DNA from: Tractidigestivibacter montrealensis
GTDB taxonomy: Bacteria; Actinomycetota; Coriobacteriia; Coriobacteriales; Atopobiaceae
Direction of reading: 5' to 3'
Assembly: GCF_024741235.1 (NCBI RefSeq)
Contig: NZ_JANSKA010000003.1
Coordinates: 124,001-188,000, forward strand
Length of the DNA stretch: 64,000 nt
Shown here: one piece after another, positions 24,339 through 32,891 of the stretch
How the letters are laid out: the number at the start of each line of letters is the position of its first letter
How positions within the stretch are numbered: position 1 is the stretch's first letter
Position numbers and translations under genes: made by a program
The notes under the pieces: generated by a model
What the model was told of the DNA's origin: nothing
Databases searched by the model: none
Seen by the model: only the letters and a program-made list of their open reading frames with translations

Positions 24339-25658
24339 GTGGCGGGCGGCTCGGCAGGCGAGCGCCTCATAGGCTGGTACGGAGGCGTGGCCGAGAAGAA
24401 CCTCTCGACGCGCCCGGACTTTGTGCGCAACTGGCTCATGCTTGGCTTCCAGGCCATGCGCGGCAAGGTCCACCTTGTCCCCTACGGCGACCTTTTGCCC
24501 TCGGGCAACCACGGCTACCAGCTCTTCATGGACTCCGTGGTGGGCACGCTCGCAAACTTCGACAATGCGGTGGTCACGAGTGTCTTCACCCCCAACGAGA
24601 TCTTCCACGCCCTGGACGCTCACCCCGTGACGGCGGAAGCCGTCGCCTCCTTTGCGAGCGGCGCCCAGGCGGAAGGCGCGTTCATCTCCGCAGCGGAGGG
24701 ACGCGGCATTCCCGAGACGTACTGCTCCTACCACCGCATCCTCATGGGCATGGCGACCTCGGGGGTGCTCGGCAAGCCCCGCATGCTCGCCAGCTGCTCG
24801 GTTGCCTGCGACGCCAACAACCTCACCTTCAAGGCCCTGGGCCGCTTCTGGGGCGTCCCGCACGTGTACGTGGATGTCCCCTACGACGTCTCGCGCGACT
24901 CGGCTCTCTACGTGGCAGACGAGCTGCGCGAGCTTGCCCGCGTCACGGAGGACGCGTTCTCGCGCAAGCTCGACGAGGGTCGCCTGCGCGAGGTCTGCGC
25001 ATGCTCCGAGCGCACGATGCATGAGCTTGCCGCAACGCTTCCCACGCGCCGCGGGCGCTACCTGGCAAACACCATGACCATCGACATGATGGAGATGCTC
25101 GACCTCCACCTCTCGCTGGGACTCCCAGAATGCGAGGCCCTGGCGCGAGAGATGCAGCACGACTTTCTCGCCGCCTCCCCGTACGAGGGCGTGAACCTGG
25201 TGTGGGCGCACGTCTCGCCCTACTTCCTGGAATCTCTGGGCGAGCTCGTGAACACCAGCCAGACGTCGCAGATCGTGGCATCGGACATGATGTTCGAGCA
25301 CGTGAGTGCAGGAGATGCATGGTTTGACGCCTCGAGCCCCTACGAGTTCATGGCCGAACGCCTGGTGCGCAGCTGCTTCAACGGCCCGGCGACGCGCCGG
25401 GCAGACTGCATCGAGCATCTCGCACGCGAGACAGGCGCGGATGCCGTGGTGCTCTTCTGCCACTGGGGCTGCAAGCAGACGGCGGGTGCGGCGCAGCTCA
25501 TCCGCCGGCAGCTCGAGGGGGCAGGCTGGCCCGTGCTGGTACTCGATGGCGACGCCTGCGACCGCGCCAACTGCATGGAGGGCCAGATGTCCACGAGGTT
25601 CTCGGCCTTCCTCGAGATGGTCGAGAAGCGCAAGGAAGCTGAGAAACATGGCAGCTGA
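24339..25658 (+). CDS. 2-hydroxyacyl-CoA dehydratase-family subunit (HgdB/FldB/BcrC-like)
   Basis: This 439-aa protein resembles the subunits of 2-hydroxyacyl-CoA dehydratases and benzoyl-CoA reductases, oxygen-sensitive cytoplasmic 4Fe-4S enzymes. Family features include the N-terminal GWYGGVAEKN, a Cys-containing loop CSYHRILMGM, MLASCSVACDANNLTFK, and a late Cys segment VVLFCHWGCKQTAGA followed by VLDGDACD. The GTG at 24339 lies 2 nt after the peptidase stop and is preceded by GCGAGGGG. Its end overlaps the next gene by 11 nt. The substrate is not known; the pair could act on a hydroxyacyl-CoA, or be one of the paralogous families with another reductive role. Confidence 0.85.
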   Translation: MAGGSAGERLIGWYGGVAEKNLSTRPDFVRNWLMLGFQAMRGKVHLVPYGDLLPSGNHGYQLFMDSVVGTLANFDNAVVTSVFTPNEIFHALDAHPVTAEAVASFASGAQAEGAFISAAEGRGIPETYCSYHRILMGMATSGVLGKPRMLASCSVACDANNLTFKALGRFWGVPHVYVDVPYDVSRDSALYVADELRELARVTEDAFSRKLDEGRLREVCACSERTMHELAATLPTRRGRYLANTMTIDMMEMLDLHLSLGLPECEALAREMQHDFLAASPYEGVNLVWAHVSPYFLESLGELVNTSQTSQIVASDMMFEHVSAGDAWFDASSPYEFMAERLVRSCFNGPATRRADCIEHLARETGADAVVLFCHWGCKQTAGAAQLIRRQLEGAGWPVLVLDGDACDRANCMEGQMSTRFSAFLEMVEKRKEAEKHGS

Positions 25659-27423
25659 ACAGCAGAAACATAACGAACTCTTCTACGCGTGCAAGTACAC
25701 GCCCATCGAGCTCCTTGCGGGATTTGGAGCCGCACCACGCATCGCCGAGGCGGACGTTGCCTCCTTTGCGTACGCCGACGCGTTGGCTCATCCCAACCTC
25801 TGCGGCTACGGCAAGGGCCTCATCGAGCGCATGATGGCGGCCGACGTGCACGAGGCAGTGCTTGTGACCTGCTGCGATGTGGTGCGCCGCGTCTACGACG
25901 TGCTGCAGGCCTCTGGCCGTATGGACTTCCTCTACCTGCTTGACCTGCCGCACCGGCGCGGGCCCGCGGAGATTGCGCTCTTCCGTCGCCGTCTGCGGGC
26001 GCTCGCAGACGCCTACGCCGCATACAGTGGAGCGCAGTTCGACGTGAGCGCGGCATGCGCCGCCTGCGGGACGGGCGTGGCGCGCGCGGACGACCGCGTG
26101 ACGCTCATGGGCGCGCACGCTTCGGCATCGCTTGTCGCCGAGGTGGAGAAGGGCGTGGGCATGCCGGTGGAGAACGCCACCTGCACGAGCCGGCACCTCA
26201 AGGTCTCTCCCCCGCCCCAGCTCGCGCGGATGGCTACGGGTCCTGCCTGCGGCGTGTGCTGCGATGGCGGTGCAACCCCCGCGGCCGACCCCCTCGACGC
26301 TTTTCTCGACTGGTACGCACCGGCGCTTCTCGGCCAGATTCCCTGCATGCGCATGGATGACATTGCCGAGCGGAGCGAGCTTGTGGGCGAGCGTGGCCAG
26401 CAGGGCGTGGTCTACCACACCATGAAGTTCTGCGACTACTATGGCTTCGAATACGGGGCCCTTGCGGAGAAGGACGAGATTCCCATGGTCAAGATTGAGA
26501 CGGACGGTACGTCGCAGAGCGAGGGCCAGCTGCGCACAAGACTCGAGGCCTTTGGCGAAACCCTGCGGGCCCGCGGCGGTGCCGCGCACCAGGTACAGCC
26601 CGCGCCGACGGCGTCAGGTGACGCACCCGTAGGCCCCAAGGCAGCGGCCTACGTCATGGGCGTGGACTCCGGCTCCACCTCGACCGACGTCGTGATCATG
26701 GACGCAGACAAGCACATTGTGGCCACGGCCATTGTGCCAACCGGTGCCCGCGCGGCAGACGCCGCGGCCCGTGCGATGGACGAGGCACTCTCCCAGGCAG
26801 GCATTGCTGCGAGCGACGTGGCCCTGCGCGTCTCGACGGGCTATGGCCGTGACAACATCGAGGGCATGGACTCCTCGGTTACCGAGATCACCTGCCACGC
26901 GCGCGGCGCCCACTACCTCGCGCCGGATGCGCGTTCGGTCATCGACATTGGCGGACAGGACTCAAAGGTCATCCACCTGAACGCCAACGGCAGCGTGGCG
27001 GGCTTCGTGATGAACGACAAATGCGCCGCAGGTACCGGGCGTTTTATGGAAGCCATGGCGCGCGTGCTTGAGATGGACCTCGACGAGTTCTGCCGCCGGG
27101 GCCTCGAGTGGCGCCATGAGGTGCGCATCACAAGCATGTGCACCGTGTTTGCCGAGAGCGAGGTCGTCTCGCTTGTTGCCGCAAACACCCCCACCCCCGA
27201 CGTGATCCACGGGCTCGATGTCTCGGTGGCGAGAAAGACCGCCACGCTCGCAAGCCGCGTGGGTGCCGAGCCGCCCTACCTCATGACCGGCGGTGTCGCG
27301 CAGAACGAGGGTGTGGTACGCGCGCTCTCCGAGGTGCTCAAGGCGCCAGTCGCCACGCACGAGGACTCGCAGCTCTGCGGCGCCATCGGCGCGGCCCTTA
27401 TCGGCCTCGACTCGCTGGGATGA
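25648..27423 (+). CDS. Fusion of a dehydratase-like subunit and a BadF/HgdC-type activase
   Basis: The 591-aa protein has two parts. Residues about 1-310 resemble a second dehydratase subunit, with YACKYTPIELLAGFG, VLVTCCDVVRRVYDVL, and a late CDYYGFEYG. Residues about 330-591 form an ASKHA ATPase activase: the phosphate loop VMGVDSGSTSTDVVIMD, DIGGQDSKVI, and the two Cys that bridge its 4Fe-4S cluster in DKCAAGTGRF and TSMCTVFAESEVVS. In the classic systems the activase (HgdC) is a separate protein that hydrolyses ATP and injects electrons into the dehydratase. Here it is fused to one subunit and translated from a start that overlaps the other. ATG 25648 has AAGGAAGC upstream. The TGA stop is supplied by palindrome copy 2. 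Confidence 0.85.
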   Translation: MAAEQQKHNELFYACKYTPIELLAGFGAAPRIAEADVASFAYADALAHPNLCGYGKGLIERMMAADVHEAVLVTCCDVVRRVYDVLQASGRMDFLYLLDLPHRRGPAEIALFRRRLRALADAYAAYSGAQFDVSAACAACGTGVARADDRVTLMGAHASASLVAEVEKGVGMPVENATCTSRHLKVSPPPQLARMATGPACGVCCDGGATPAADPLDAFLDWYAPALLGQIPCMRMDDIAERSELVGERGQQGVVYHTMKFCDYYGFEYGALAEKDEIPMVKIETDGTSQSEGQLRTRLEAFGETLRARGGAAHQVQPAPTASGDAPVGPKAAAYVMGVDSGSTSTDVVIMDADKHIVATAIVPTGARAADAAARAMDEALSQAGIAASDVALRVSTGYGRDNIEGMDSSVTEITCHARGAHYLAPDARSVIDIGGQDSKVIHLNANGSVAGFVMNDKCAAGTGRFMEAMARVLEMDLDEFCRRGLEWRHEVRITSMCTVFAESEVVSLVAANTPTPDVIHGLDVSVARKTATLASRVGAEPPYLMTGGVAQNEGVVRALSEVLKAPVATHEDSQLCGAIGAALIGLDSLG

Positions 27424-27449
27424 GACAAAGGGACAGTCCCTTTGTCTCA
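27421..27449. repeat. 29-bp dispersed palindrome, copy 2
   Basis: TGAGACAAAGGGA and TCCCTTTGTCTCA flank CAG. Its first three bases are the stop codon of the activase fusion gene, and one base past its end lies the stop (TAG) of the converging nitroreductase gene, so it is the whole intergenic space. A bidirectional terminator role is likely. Confidence 0.9.
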
Positions 27450-27450
27450 T

Positions 27451-28035
27451 CTACACGAGAAGGTCCTCCAGCGCGAGCTTGGGCACGTGGTGGATGCCCT
27501 CGTCGTCGCGCCAGTACGCAAGCCCGTGCTCGGTCTCGCTCGTCGCCAGCGCCACGCGCTCGCCGCGCTCTCCCAGGGCCAGGACCAGCTCGGTGACGTA
27601 GTCCACAGCCGAGACGCCCATGACGTCGTTCAAGTCTGGGTCAAAGCTCCTGAGCATGCAGCAGCCAAGCCCACGCGACGCCGCTGCCAGCGCAATCGTC
27701 TGCGCCGCAATGCCCGTGTCAATCAGGCGGATGGGGTTTGCCGCAAGCGCCTTGGGCGCGCACACGGCAATGTAGCCCGTGGGCCTCTCGCCCGCGGCCG
27801 GACCGTTCCAGTCGCGCAGCTGCGCAGCCCAGTGCAGACGGGAGAAGACCGCCGAGCGCTCCGCGGGCTCAACCGCAATGTGGAAGCGCAAGGTCTGCAT
27901 GTTGTTCCCCGAGGGCGCAAATCGCGCGGCGTTCACCAGCGCAGCGAGGTCCCCGTAGCTCAGCGGCTCGTCCTCCGCGAACCGCCGATACGAGCGAGAA
28001 GATCTCACCAGGTCCTGGAAGTTCTTCGAGTTCAT
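27451..28035 (-). CDS. Nitroreductase-family FMN oxidoreductase
   Basis: The 194-aa protein has the nitroreductase fold: the N-terminal SSRSYRRFAEDEPLS phosphate-binding Arg segment, ARFAPSGNNMQTLRFH for FMN contact, and DTGIAAQTIALAAASRGLGCCML in the core helix (core GIAAQTIALAAASRGLG). The end, LALGERGERV, is family-typical. These enzymes use NAD(P)H to reduce nitro groups, quinones or other electrophiles; the natural substrate is unknown. ATG 28035 has AGGGGG upstream. A perfect 16-bp palindrome (GCCGGGCATGCCCGGC) lies at 28049-28064 in its 5' region. The gene converges with the dehydratase operon. Confidence 0.88.
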   Translation of the reverse strand: MNSKNFQDLVRSSRSYRRFAEDEPLSYGDLAALVNAARFAPSGNNMQTLRFHIAVEPAERSAVFSRLHWAAQLRDWNGPAAGERPTGYIAVCAPKALAANPIRLIDTGIAAQTIALAAASRGLGCCMLRSFDPDLNDVMGVSAVDYVTELVLALGERGERVALATSETEHGLAYWRDDEGIHHVPKLALEDLLV

Positions 28036-28048
28036 CTCAACACCCCCT

Positions 28049-28064
28049 GCCGGGCATGCCCGGC
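28049..28064. repeat. Perfect 16-bp palindrome between aminotransferase and nitroreductase
   Basis: GCCGGGCATGCCCGGC is fully symmetric. It may be an operator for the nitroreductase gene or the hairpin ending the upstream aminotransferase mRNA; no T-run supports a terminator. Confidence 0.5.
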
Positions 28065-28141
28065 TGACTGCCGCCGAGGCCGCTCCCCGGCAGCGACAAC
28101 GCGCTCGGTGCCACACCCGCGCTTCCGCAGACGCGACCCCG

Positions 28142-29302
28142 CTAGATCCCGGACTCTCCAATCCTCTGGCATGCCTCGCGCAGGCGCTCCGGAGGCATGA
28201 CCAGGGCAAAGCGCACGTAGCCCTCACCCGAGGGACCAAAGCTCGCGCCCGGCGTCACAATGACGCCGGCCTTCTCCATGAGCTCGAGCGCAAACGCCTG
28301 GGAGTCCATGCGGCCATGCGGTATGCGCGCCCACACGAACATCGACCCGTGCGCGTTGGGTCGCTCCCAGCCAACAGCCTCCAAGCCGTCGCACAGTGCA
28401 TCCCTGCGCTCCTGGTAGAGCAGGCGCTGGCGCTCAACCGAGTCGCGCGGGCCCGTAAGCGCGGCAATGGCCGCGTCCTGCTCGGGCAGGAACATGCCAA
28501 AGTCCACCTGGCTGCGAAGCTTGCGCGTGGCAGCCACGATGTCCTCGCGCCCCACCAAAAACGAGAGGCGGGCGCCGGTCACGTTGAAGGACTTGGAGAG
28601 CGAGAGGAACTCCACACCCACGTCGAGCGCACCGGGGTAGTCGAGGAAGCTTCCACCGGCCGGCCCGTCGAAGATGATGTCGGAGTAGGCGTTGTCATGG
28701 ATGACCACGATGTCGTGCGCCTTGGCAAAGGCGATGATCTGCTCGTACACCTCGGGCGTCCCCACGGAGCCAACGGGGTTCGCGGGAAGCGAGACCACCA
28801 TGTAGCGCGCGGCGTCCGCAACGTCTGCGGGGATGCCCTCGACCCACGGGAGGAAGTCATGCTCTGCCGTAAGCGGGTAGTACCAGGGCTTCGCTCCCGC
28901 CAGAAGCGTGCCTGTGGCAAAGACCGGGTAGCACGGATCGGGGATGAGAGCCACGTCGCCAGGATCTGCCAGCGCCGCGCACACGTGGCCCATGCCCTCC
29001 TGCGTCCCGCGGCAGCTCATGACCATCGAAGGCGTGATGCCCTCGACGCCAAAGCGCGTACGGTAGTAGTCGCAGACGGCCTGGAGCAGCTCGTCCTTGT
29101 CGTGCAGGGCATACTTCCAGTTGGCGGGGTCTTCCGCGCTCTTTCGCAGCGCCTCGACCACGTGATGCGGCGGCTCGAAGTCCGGCGTACCAACAGAGAG
29201 GTCAAAAACCTCGCGACCCTGTGCCTCCAGCTCGCGACGCTTGGCGTTAAGCGCAGCGAAGACCTCGTCGCCAAACAGGTCGAGCCTCTTTGAGAACTGC
29301 AT
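28142..29302 (-). CDS. Class I/II PLP-dependent aminotransferase
   Basis: The 386-aa fold-type I aminotransferase has SVGTPDFEPP near the N-terminus, YALHDKDELLQAVCDYY, DPCYPVF, SLPANPVGS, VIHDNAYSDIIFDG, and the PLP lysine in SLSKSFNVTGARLSF. The C-terminal phosphate Arg lies in GEGYVRFALV. It resembles the alanine/aspartate and LL-diaminopimelate aminotransferase branch, but the amino donor cannot be fixed by eye. The ATG at 29302 is chosen because GGGGAGGGG lies upstream; the open frame extends much further, in antisense to nrdD, and has no meaning. It is followed after 106 bp by the nitroreductase gene on the same strand. Confidence 0.92.
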   Translation of the reverse strand: MQFSKRLDLFGDEVFAALNAKRRELEAQGREVFDLSVGTPDFEPPHHVVEALRKSAEDPANWKYALHDKDELLQAVCDYYRTRFGVEGITPSMVMSCRGTQEGMGHVCAALADPGDVALIPDPCYPVFATGTLLAGAKPWYYPLTAEHDFLPWVEGIPADVADAARYMVVSLPANPVGSVGTPEVYEQIIAFAKAHDIVVIHDNAYSDIIFDGPAGGSFLDYPGALDVGVEFLSLSKSFNVTGARLSFLVGREDIVAATRKLRSQVDFGMFLPEQDAAIAALTGPRDSVERQRLLYQERRDALCDGLEAVGWERPNAHGSMFVWARIPHGRMDSQAFALELMEKAGVIVTPGASFGPSGEGYVRFALVMPPERLREACQRIGESGI

Positions 29303-29643
29303 GCGCACCCCTCCCCGGATGCAGGCGTAACGTACGCATGGGACTGTAGACCACCGGCGGCCGCAGGAACATCTCCTGAGGCAATGACGTGCCCGATTGT
29401 TACATTGGATGGCGCCGGCGGCAGCGCGTGGACGGGCCAACGGCAGTGAGCGGCCCACGCCGACCAAAAAAAACCAGCCATCCGGCCGCTTGCGCCACAC
29501 GGCGCACAAGGTCAACAAGACCCCGTGCCGTTCACCGAAAATCGGGTCGCCAGATGTCGCCGTTATCTTAAATGTTTGAACTTGCGCTCTTTTCTCACCT
29601 GCGATGATTCCGCAATGTTCCAACGCATTGTGAAATATCAAGA

Positions 29644-29690
29644 GACAATATCCGGTATTTATCTCGCACACTGGGCACAAGATATTGTGG
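29644..29690 (+). promoter_or_regulatory. Tandem NrdR-box-like sites upstream of nrdD
   Basis: The downstream site CACAAGATATTGTG (29676-29689) is a near-perfect dyad close to the NrdR box. A weaker site, ACAATATCCGGTATT, lies 31 bp upstream (29645-29659). Paired boxes spaced about three helical turns apart are the known arrangement for NrdR, the ATP-cone repressor of RNR genes. The rest of the 510-bp gene-free stretch (29303-29812) holds the small hairpin ACGCTGCA/TGCAGCGT (29710-29730), and I see no riboswitch. Confidence 0.6.
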
Positions 29691-29812
29691 CATAGTAGAC
29701 GACACCGCAACGCTGCACTCGCTGCAGCGTGAAGAGAAACAAGCCAGCCGCATTGCCAACAGCTGCACGTTTTCAGTCTGTTGTCAGGCAATACGCAAGA
29801 GGGAGTGAGCAC

Positions 29813-32035
29813 ATGAAGATTATCAAGCGCAATGGCTCTGAGGTCACGTTCGACGTCGCAAAGATCGAGAACGCCATCCGCAAGGCCAACATGGAGGTGC
29901 CCGAGGACGAGCGCCTCACCGAGCGCGAAATTCGCTTCGCTTCGCTCAACGTAACCGACGAGTGCATGGAGTCTGGCCACACGGTCACCGTCGAGGAGGT
30001 CCAGGACCTCGTCGAGGACCAGCTTATGGCCCTCGACCACTTTGAGGTGGCCCGCAAGTACATCATCTACCGCTACGTCCAGAACCAGAAGCGCCAGAAG
30101 AACACGACGGACGACAAGATCCTCTCCCTCATCGAGTGCAACAACGAGGAGGTCAAGCAGGAGAACTCCAACAAGAACCCCACCGTCGTCTCCGTCCAGC
30201 GCGACTACATGGCCGGCGAGGTCTCCAAGGACCTCACCATGCGCGACCTTCTCCCCGCCGACATTGTCCAGGCGCACGAGGAGGGCATCATCCACTTCCA
30301 CGATGCCGACTACTACGCGCAGCACATGCACAACTGCGACCTCATCAACCTCGACGACATGCTGCAGAACGGCACCGTGATCTCCGGCACGCTCATTGAG
30401 CGCCCGCACAGCTTCTCCACCGCCTGCAACATCGCCACGCAGATCATCGCCCAGGTGGCCTCCTGCCAGTACGGCGGCCAGTCCATCTCGCTCACGCACC
30501 TCGCGCCCTTTGTCGACGTCTCCCGCAAGAAGATCCGTCGCTCGGTCTACGCCGAGATGGAGACCATTGGCTACAAGGCCACGCCCGAGCAGATCGACGA
30601 GATGGTCGAGAAGCGCCTGCGCGACGAGGTCGCGCGTGGCGTCCAGACCATCCAGTACCAGGTTGTCACCCTCATGACCACCAACGGTCAGGCACCGTTC
30701 ATCACCGTGTTCATGTACCTCAACGAGGCCCGCAGCGCGCAGGAGAAGCACGATCTTGCCCTCATCATCGAAGAAATGCTCAAGCAGCGCTACCAGGGCG
30801 TCAAGAACGAGAAGGGCGTCTGGATCACCCCGGCGTTCCCCAAGCTCATCTACGTGCTCGAGGAGGACAACATCCACGAGGGCGACCCGTACTTCTATCT
30901 CACCAAGATGGCAGCCAAGTGCACCGCCAAGCGCATGGTGCCCGACTACATCTCCGAGAAGAAGATGCGCGAGTACAAGCTCTCCAAGGGCGAGACCGAG
31001 GGCCACGGCGACGTGTACACCTGCATGGGCTGCCGCTCCTTCCTCACGCCCGACCGCTCCGGCAACGGCTACGACAACGTTGCCAAGGCCAAGAACTACG
31101 AGCCCGGCAAGCCCAAGTACTACGGCCGCTTTAACCAGGGCGTCGTGACCATCAACCTGCCCGACGTTGCCCTCTCGTCCGACGGCGACATGGACAAGTT
31201 CTGGAAGATCTTCGACGAGCGCCTCGAGCTGTGCCACCGCGCCCTGCGCTGCCGCCACGACCGTCTCTGCGGCACCCTCTCCGACGCGGCGCCCATTCTC
31301 TGGCAGTACGGCGCGCTTGCCCGCCTCGACAAGGGCGAGAAGATCGACAAGCTCCTCTATGGCGGCTACTCCACCATCTCGCTTGGCTATGCTGGCCTCT
31401 ACGAGTGCGTGAAGTACATGACCGGCAAGAGCCACACCGACGAGGAGGCCAAGCCCTTCGCGCTCTCCGTCATGCAGCACATGAACGACAAGTGCGCCGA
31501 GTGGAAGGAAGCCGAGAACATCGACTACTCGCTCTACGGCACGCCGCTCGAGTCCACCACGTACAAGTTCGCCAAGTGCCTGCAGAAGCGCTTTGGCGTG
31601 GTCAAGGGCATCACCGACCACGGCTACATCACGAACTCCTACCACGTGAACGTGCGCGAGAAGATCGACGCCTTCACCAAGCTCAAGTTCGAGAGCGAGT
31701 TCCAGCGCCTCTCCCCCGGTGGCGCCATCTCCTACGTCGAGGTGCCCAACATGCAGGACAACCTCGAGGCCGTTATCCGCGTCATGCAGTTCATCTACGA
31801 GAACATCATGTACGCCGAGCTCAACACCAAGTCCGACTACTGCCAGGTGTGCGGCTACGACGGCGAGATCAAGATCGTGGAGGACGACGGCAAGCTCGTC
31901 TGGGAGTGCCCGCACTGCGGCAACCGCGACCAGTCCAAGCTCAACGTGACCCGACGCACCTGCGGCTACATTGGCACGCAGTTCTGGAACCAGGGCCGCA
32001 CGGAAGAGATCAAGGATCGCGTGCTGCACCTGTAA
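29813..32035 (+). CDS. nrdD: Anaerobic (class III) ribonucleoside-triphosphate reductase
   Basis: The 740-aa glycyl-radical enzyme reduces ribonucleoside triphosphates to deoxy forms without oxygen. An ATP-cone allosteric domain opens the protein (MKIIKRNGSEVTFDVAKIE). Family motifs follow, including HDADYYAQHMHNCDLINL and PTP-style MGCRSFLTP. At the C-terminus a zinc site (CQVCGYDGE and ECPHCGNRD) precedes the glycyl-radical loop TRRTCGYIG. The ATG at 29813 has AGAGGGAG upstream. The activase gene nrdG is 1.1 kb downstream, separated by a terminator and a toxin-antitoxin pair. NrdR-like boxes at 29644 suggest control by dATP/ATP levels. Confidence 0.97.
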   Translation: MKIIKRNGSEVTFDVAKIENAIRKANMEVPEDERLTEREIRFASLNVTDECMESGHTVTVEEVQDLVEDQLMALDHFEVARKYIIYRYVQNQKRQKNTTDDKILSLIECNNEEVKQENSNKNPTVVSVQRDYMAGEVSKDLTMRDLLPADIVQAHEEGIIHFHDADYYAQHMHNCDLINLDDMLQNGTVISGTLIERPHSFSTACNIATQIIAQVASCQYGGQSISLTHLAPFVDVSRKKIRRSVYAEMETIGYKATPEQIDEMVEKRLRDEVARGVQTIQYQVVTLMTTNGQAPFITVFMYLNEARSAQEKHDLALIIEEMLKQRYQGVKNEKGVWITPAFPKLIYVLEEDNIHEGDPYFYLTKMAAKCTAKRMVPDYISEKKMREYKLSKGETEGHGDVYTCMGCRSFLTPDRSGNGYDNVAKAKNYEPGKPKYYGRFNQGVVTINLPDVALSSDGDMDKFWKIFDERLELCHRALRCRHDRLCGTLSDAAPILWQYGALARLDKGEKIDKLLYGGYSTISLGYAGLYECVKYMTGKSHTDEEAKPFALSVMQHMNDKCAEWKEAENIDYSLYGTPLESTTYKFAKCLQKRFGVVKGITDHGYITNSYHVNVREKIDAFTKLKFESEFQRLSPGGAISYVEVPNMQDNLEAVIRVMQFIYENIMYAELNTKSDYCQVCGYDGEIKIVEDDGKLVWECPHCGNRDQSKLNVTRRTCGYIGTQFWNQGRTEEIKDRVLHL

Positions 32036-32249
32036 GGTCTGAAACCCTCGCCCCTTTGCCCGTGCTCAAACATCCTCGCACGCTATGCGCGCTGCGGAAC
32101 TGCGCCGGGACAAAGGGGCGAGGTCTCCCTTACGGGCAAAGCACGCAAAAGGCACCCTAAGAGCAGAGGGGCGAGGTCTCCGCAGCTGGTGGGGGCAGAA
32201 AAGGCTCCTTGCTCGAAAACTGCGACTTAATAGCAGCTCTCTTGGTAAC
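32036..32249. repeat. Repeat-bearing spacer after nrdD
   Basis: CCTCGCCCCTTTG (32046-32058) is the exact inverse of CAAAGGGGCGAGG (32111-32123). GGGGCGAGGTCTCC occurs directly at 32115 and again at 32168. CGGGCAAAG near 32133 also has an inverse near 32054. No gene is visible; the stretch could fold into a large 3' structure of the nrdD mRNA. Confidence 0.55.
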
Positions 32250-32275
32250 CGCAGGTATTCTACCTGCGATTTTTC
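32250..32275 (+). terminator. Rho-independent terminator downstream of nrdD
   Basis: CGCAGGTA and TACCTGCG pair around TTC and are followed by ATTTTTC. It lies 215 bp beyond the nrdD stop and would separate nrdD from the toxin-antitoxin genes and nrdG. Confidence 0.9.
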
Positions 32276-32551
32276 TCAGCACGCGATCGTCGGGGGACGA
32301 GTAGTTTGTGCGTCTCGTCAGTGTGTCTCCCCGGTACGCCTCGATGTGTCCACACCGGAGCGGAATTATTGCGCGTTATTTCTAGGTATCGATAAGCTCA
32401 ACTGGTCAAATGTCGTTCTTGTCAGGAATTTCGCGCAATGATTGCGATGGCATTAGGCTGCACCTTGCGAGAGACGAGTCACATCGCGCTTTCGTACGTG
32501 ATTTGGGACACAGTCATCCGTCGAATCACTCTGCGGTATTAATTTGATACT

Positions 32552-32581
32552 CAATTTGGTACCATATCTGGTATCGAATTG
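32552..32581 (+). promoter_or_regulatory. Dyad operator of the toxin-antitoxin operon
   Basis: CAATTTGGTACC and GGTATCGAATTG (10 of 12 symmetric) are separated by ATATCT in an A/T-rich stretch 20 bp upstream of the antitoxin start. Type II antitoxins usually bind such sites to autoregulate. The preceding 276 bp (32276-32551) contain no gene I can recognise. Confidence 0.65.
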
Positions 32582-32600
32582 CGTCTACAAAGGAGCCCCC

Positions 32601-32891
32601 ATGACTGCCATCTATTCCTCCGCAGCCCTCAAGACGCGCCAGCGCGAGATCAAGGACATTGCCCGCAAGGACGTGGTCCACATAACCGAGAACGGCAACG
32701 CAGCCTTTGTCTTCATGAGCGAGGACCTCTTCGAGGAGCAGCTCAACAATGCTGCCGAAGAAGCGGCGCTCACGGAGCGCATGCGCGCGTGCATTAAGGC
32801 CTCTGATGACTGCTTTGAACAGGGAGAATACATCGAGGGAACTGATGCATTCTTTAGCGCTCTCGACGAGAGGCTGGCAGCCAATGGCTAA
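32601..32891 (+). CDS. Type II antitoxin, Phd/YefM-like
   Basis: This 96-aa acidic protein looks like an antitoxin. The N-terminal part (IYSSAALKTRQREIKDIA, then DVVHITENGNAAFVFMSEDLF) matches the DNA-binding Phd/YefM fold, where a strand-turn reading ENGxxAFVxMS is characteristic. The C-terminal part is helical and acidic, suited to masking a toxin. ATG 32601 follows AAAGGAG. Its TAA stop overlaps the start of the next gene by 8 nt, so antitoxin and toxin are coupled. An A/T-rich dyad operator lies just upstream. The local base composition is lower in GC than the neighbours, which suggests acquisition. Confidence 0.75.
   Translation: MTAIYSSAALKTRQREIKDIARKDVVHITENGNAAFVFMSEDLFEEQLNNAAEEAALTERMRACIKASDDCFEQGEYIEGTDAFFSALDERLAANG

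Noticed and set aside
28142-32029. A 1295-codon minus-strand open frame across nrdD and the aminotransferase
   Set aside because: Only the last 386 codons encode a recognisable protein. The rest is antisense to nrdD, is low-complexity Val/Leu/His-rich and has no start signal: a GC-bias artefact.
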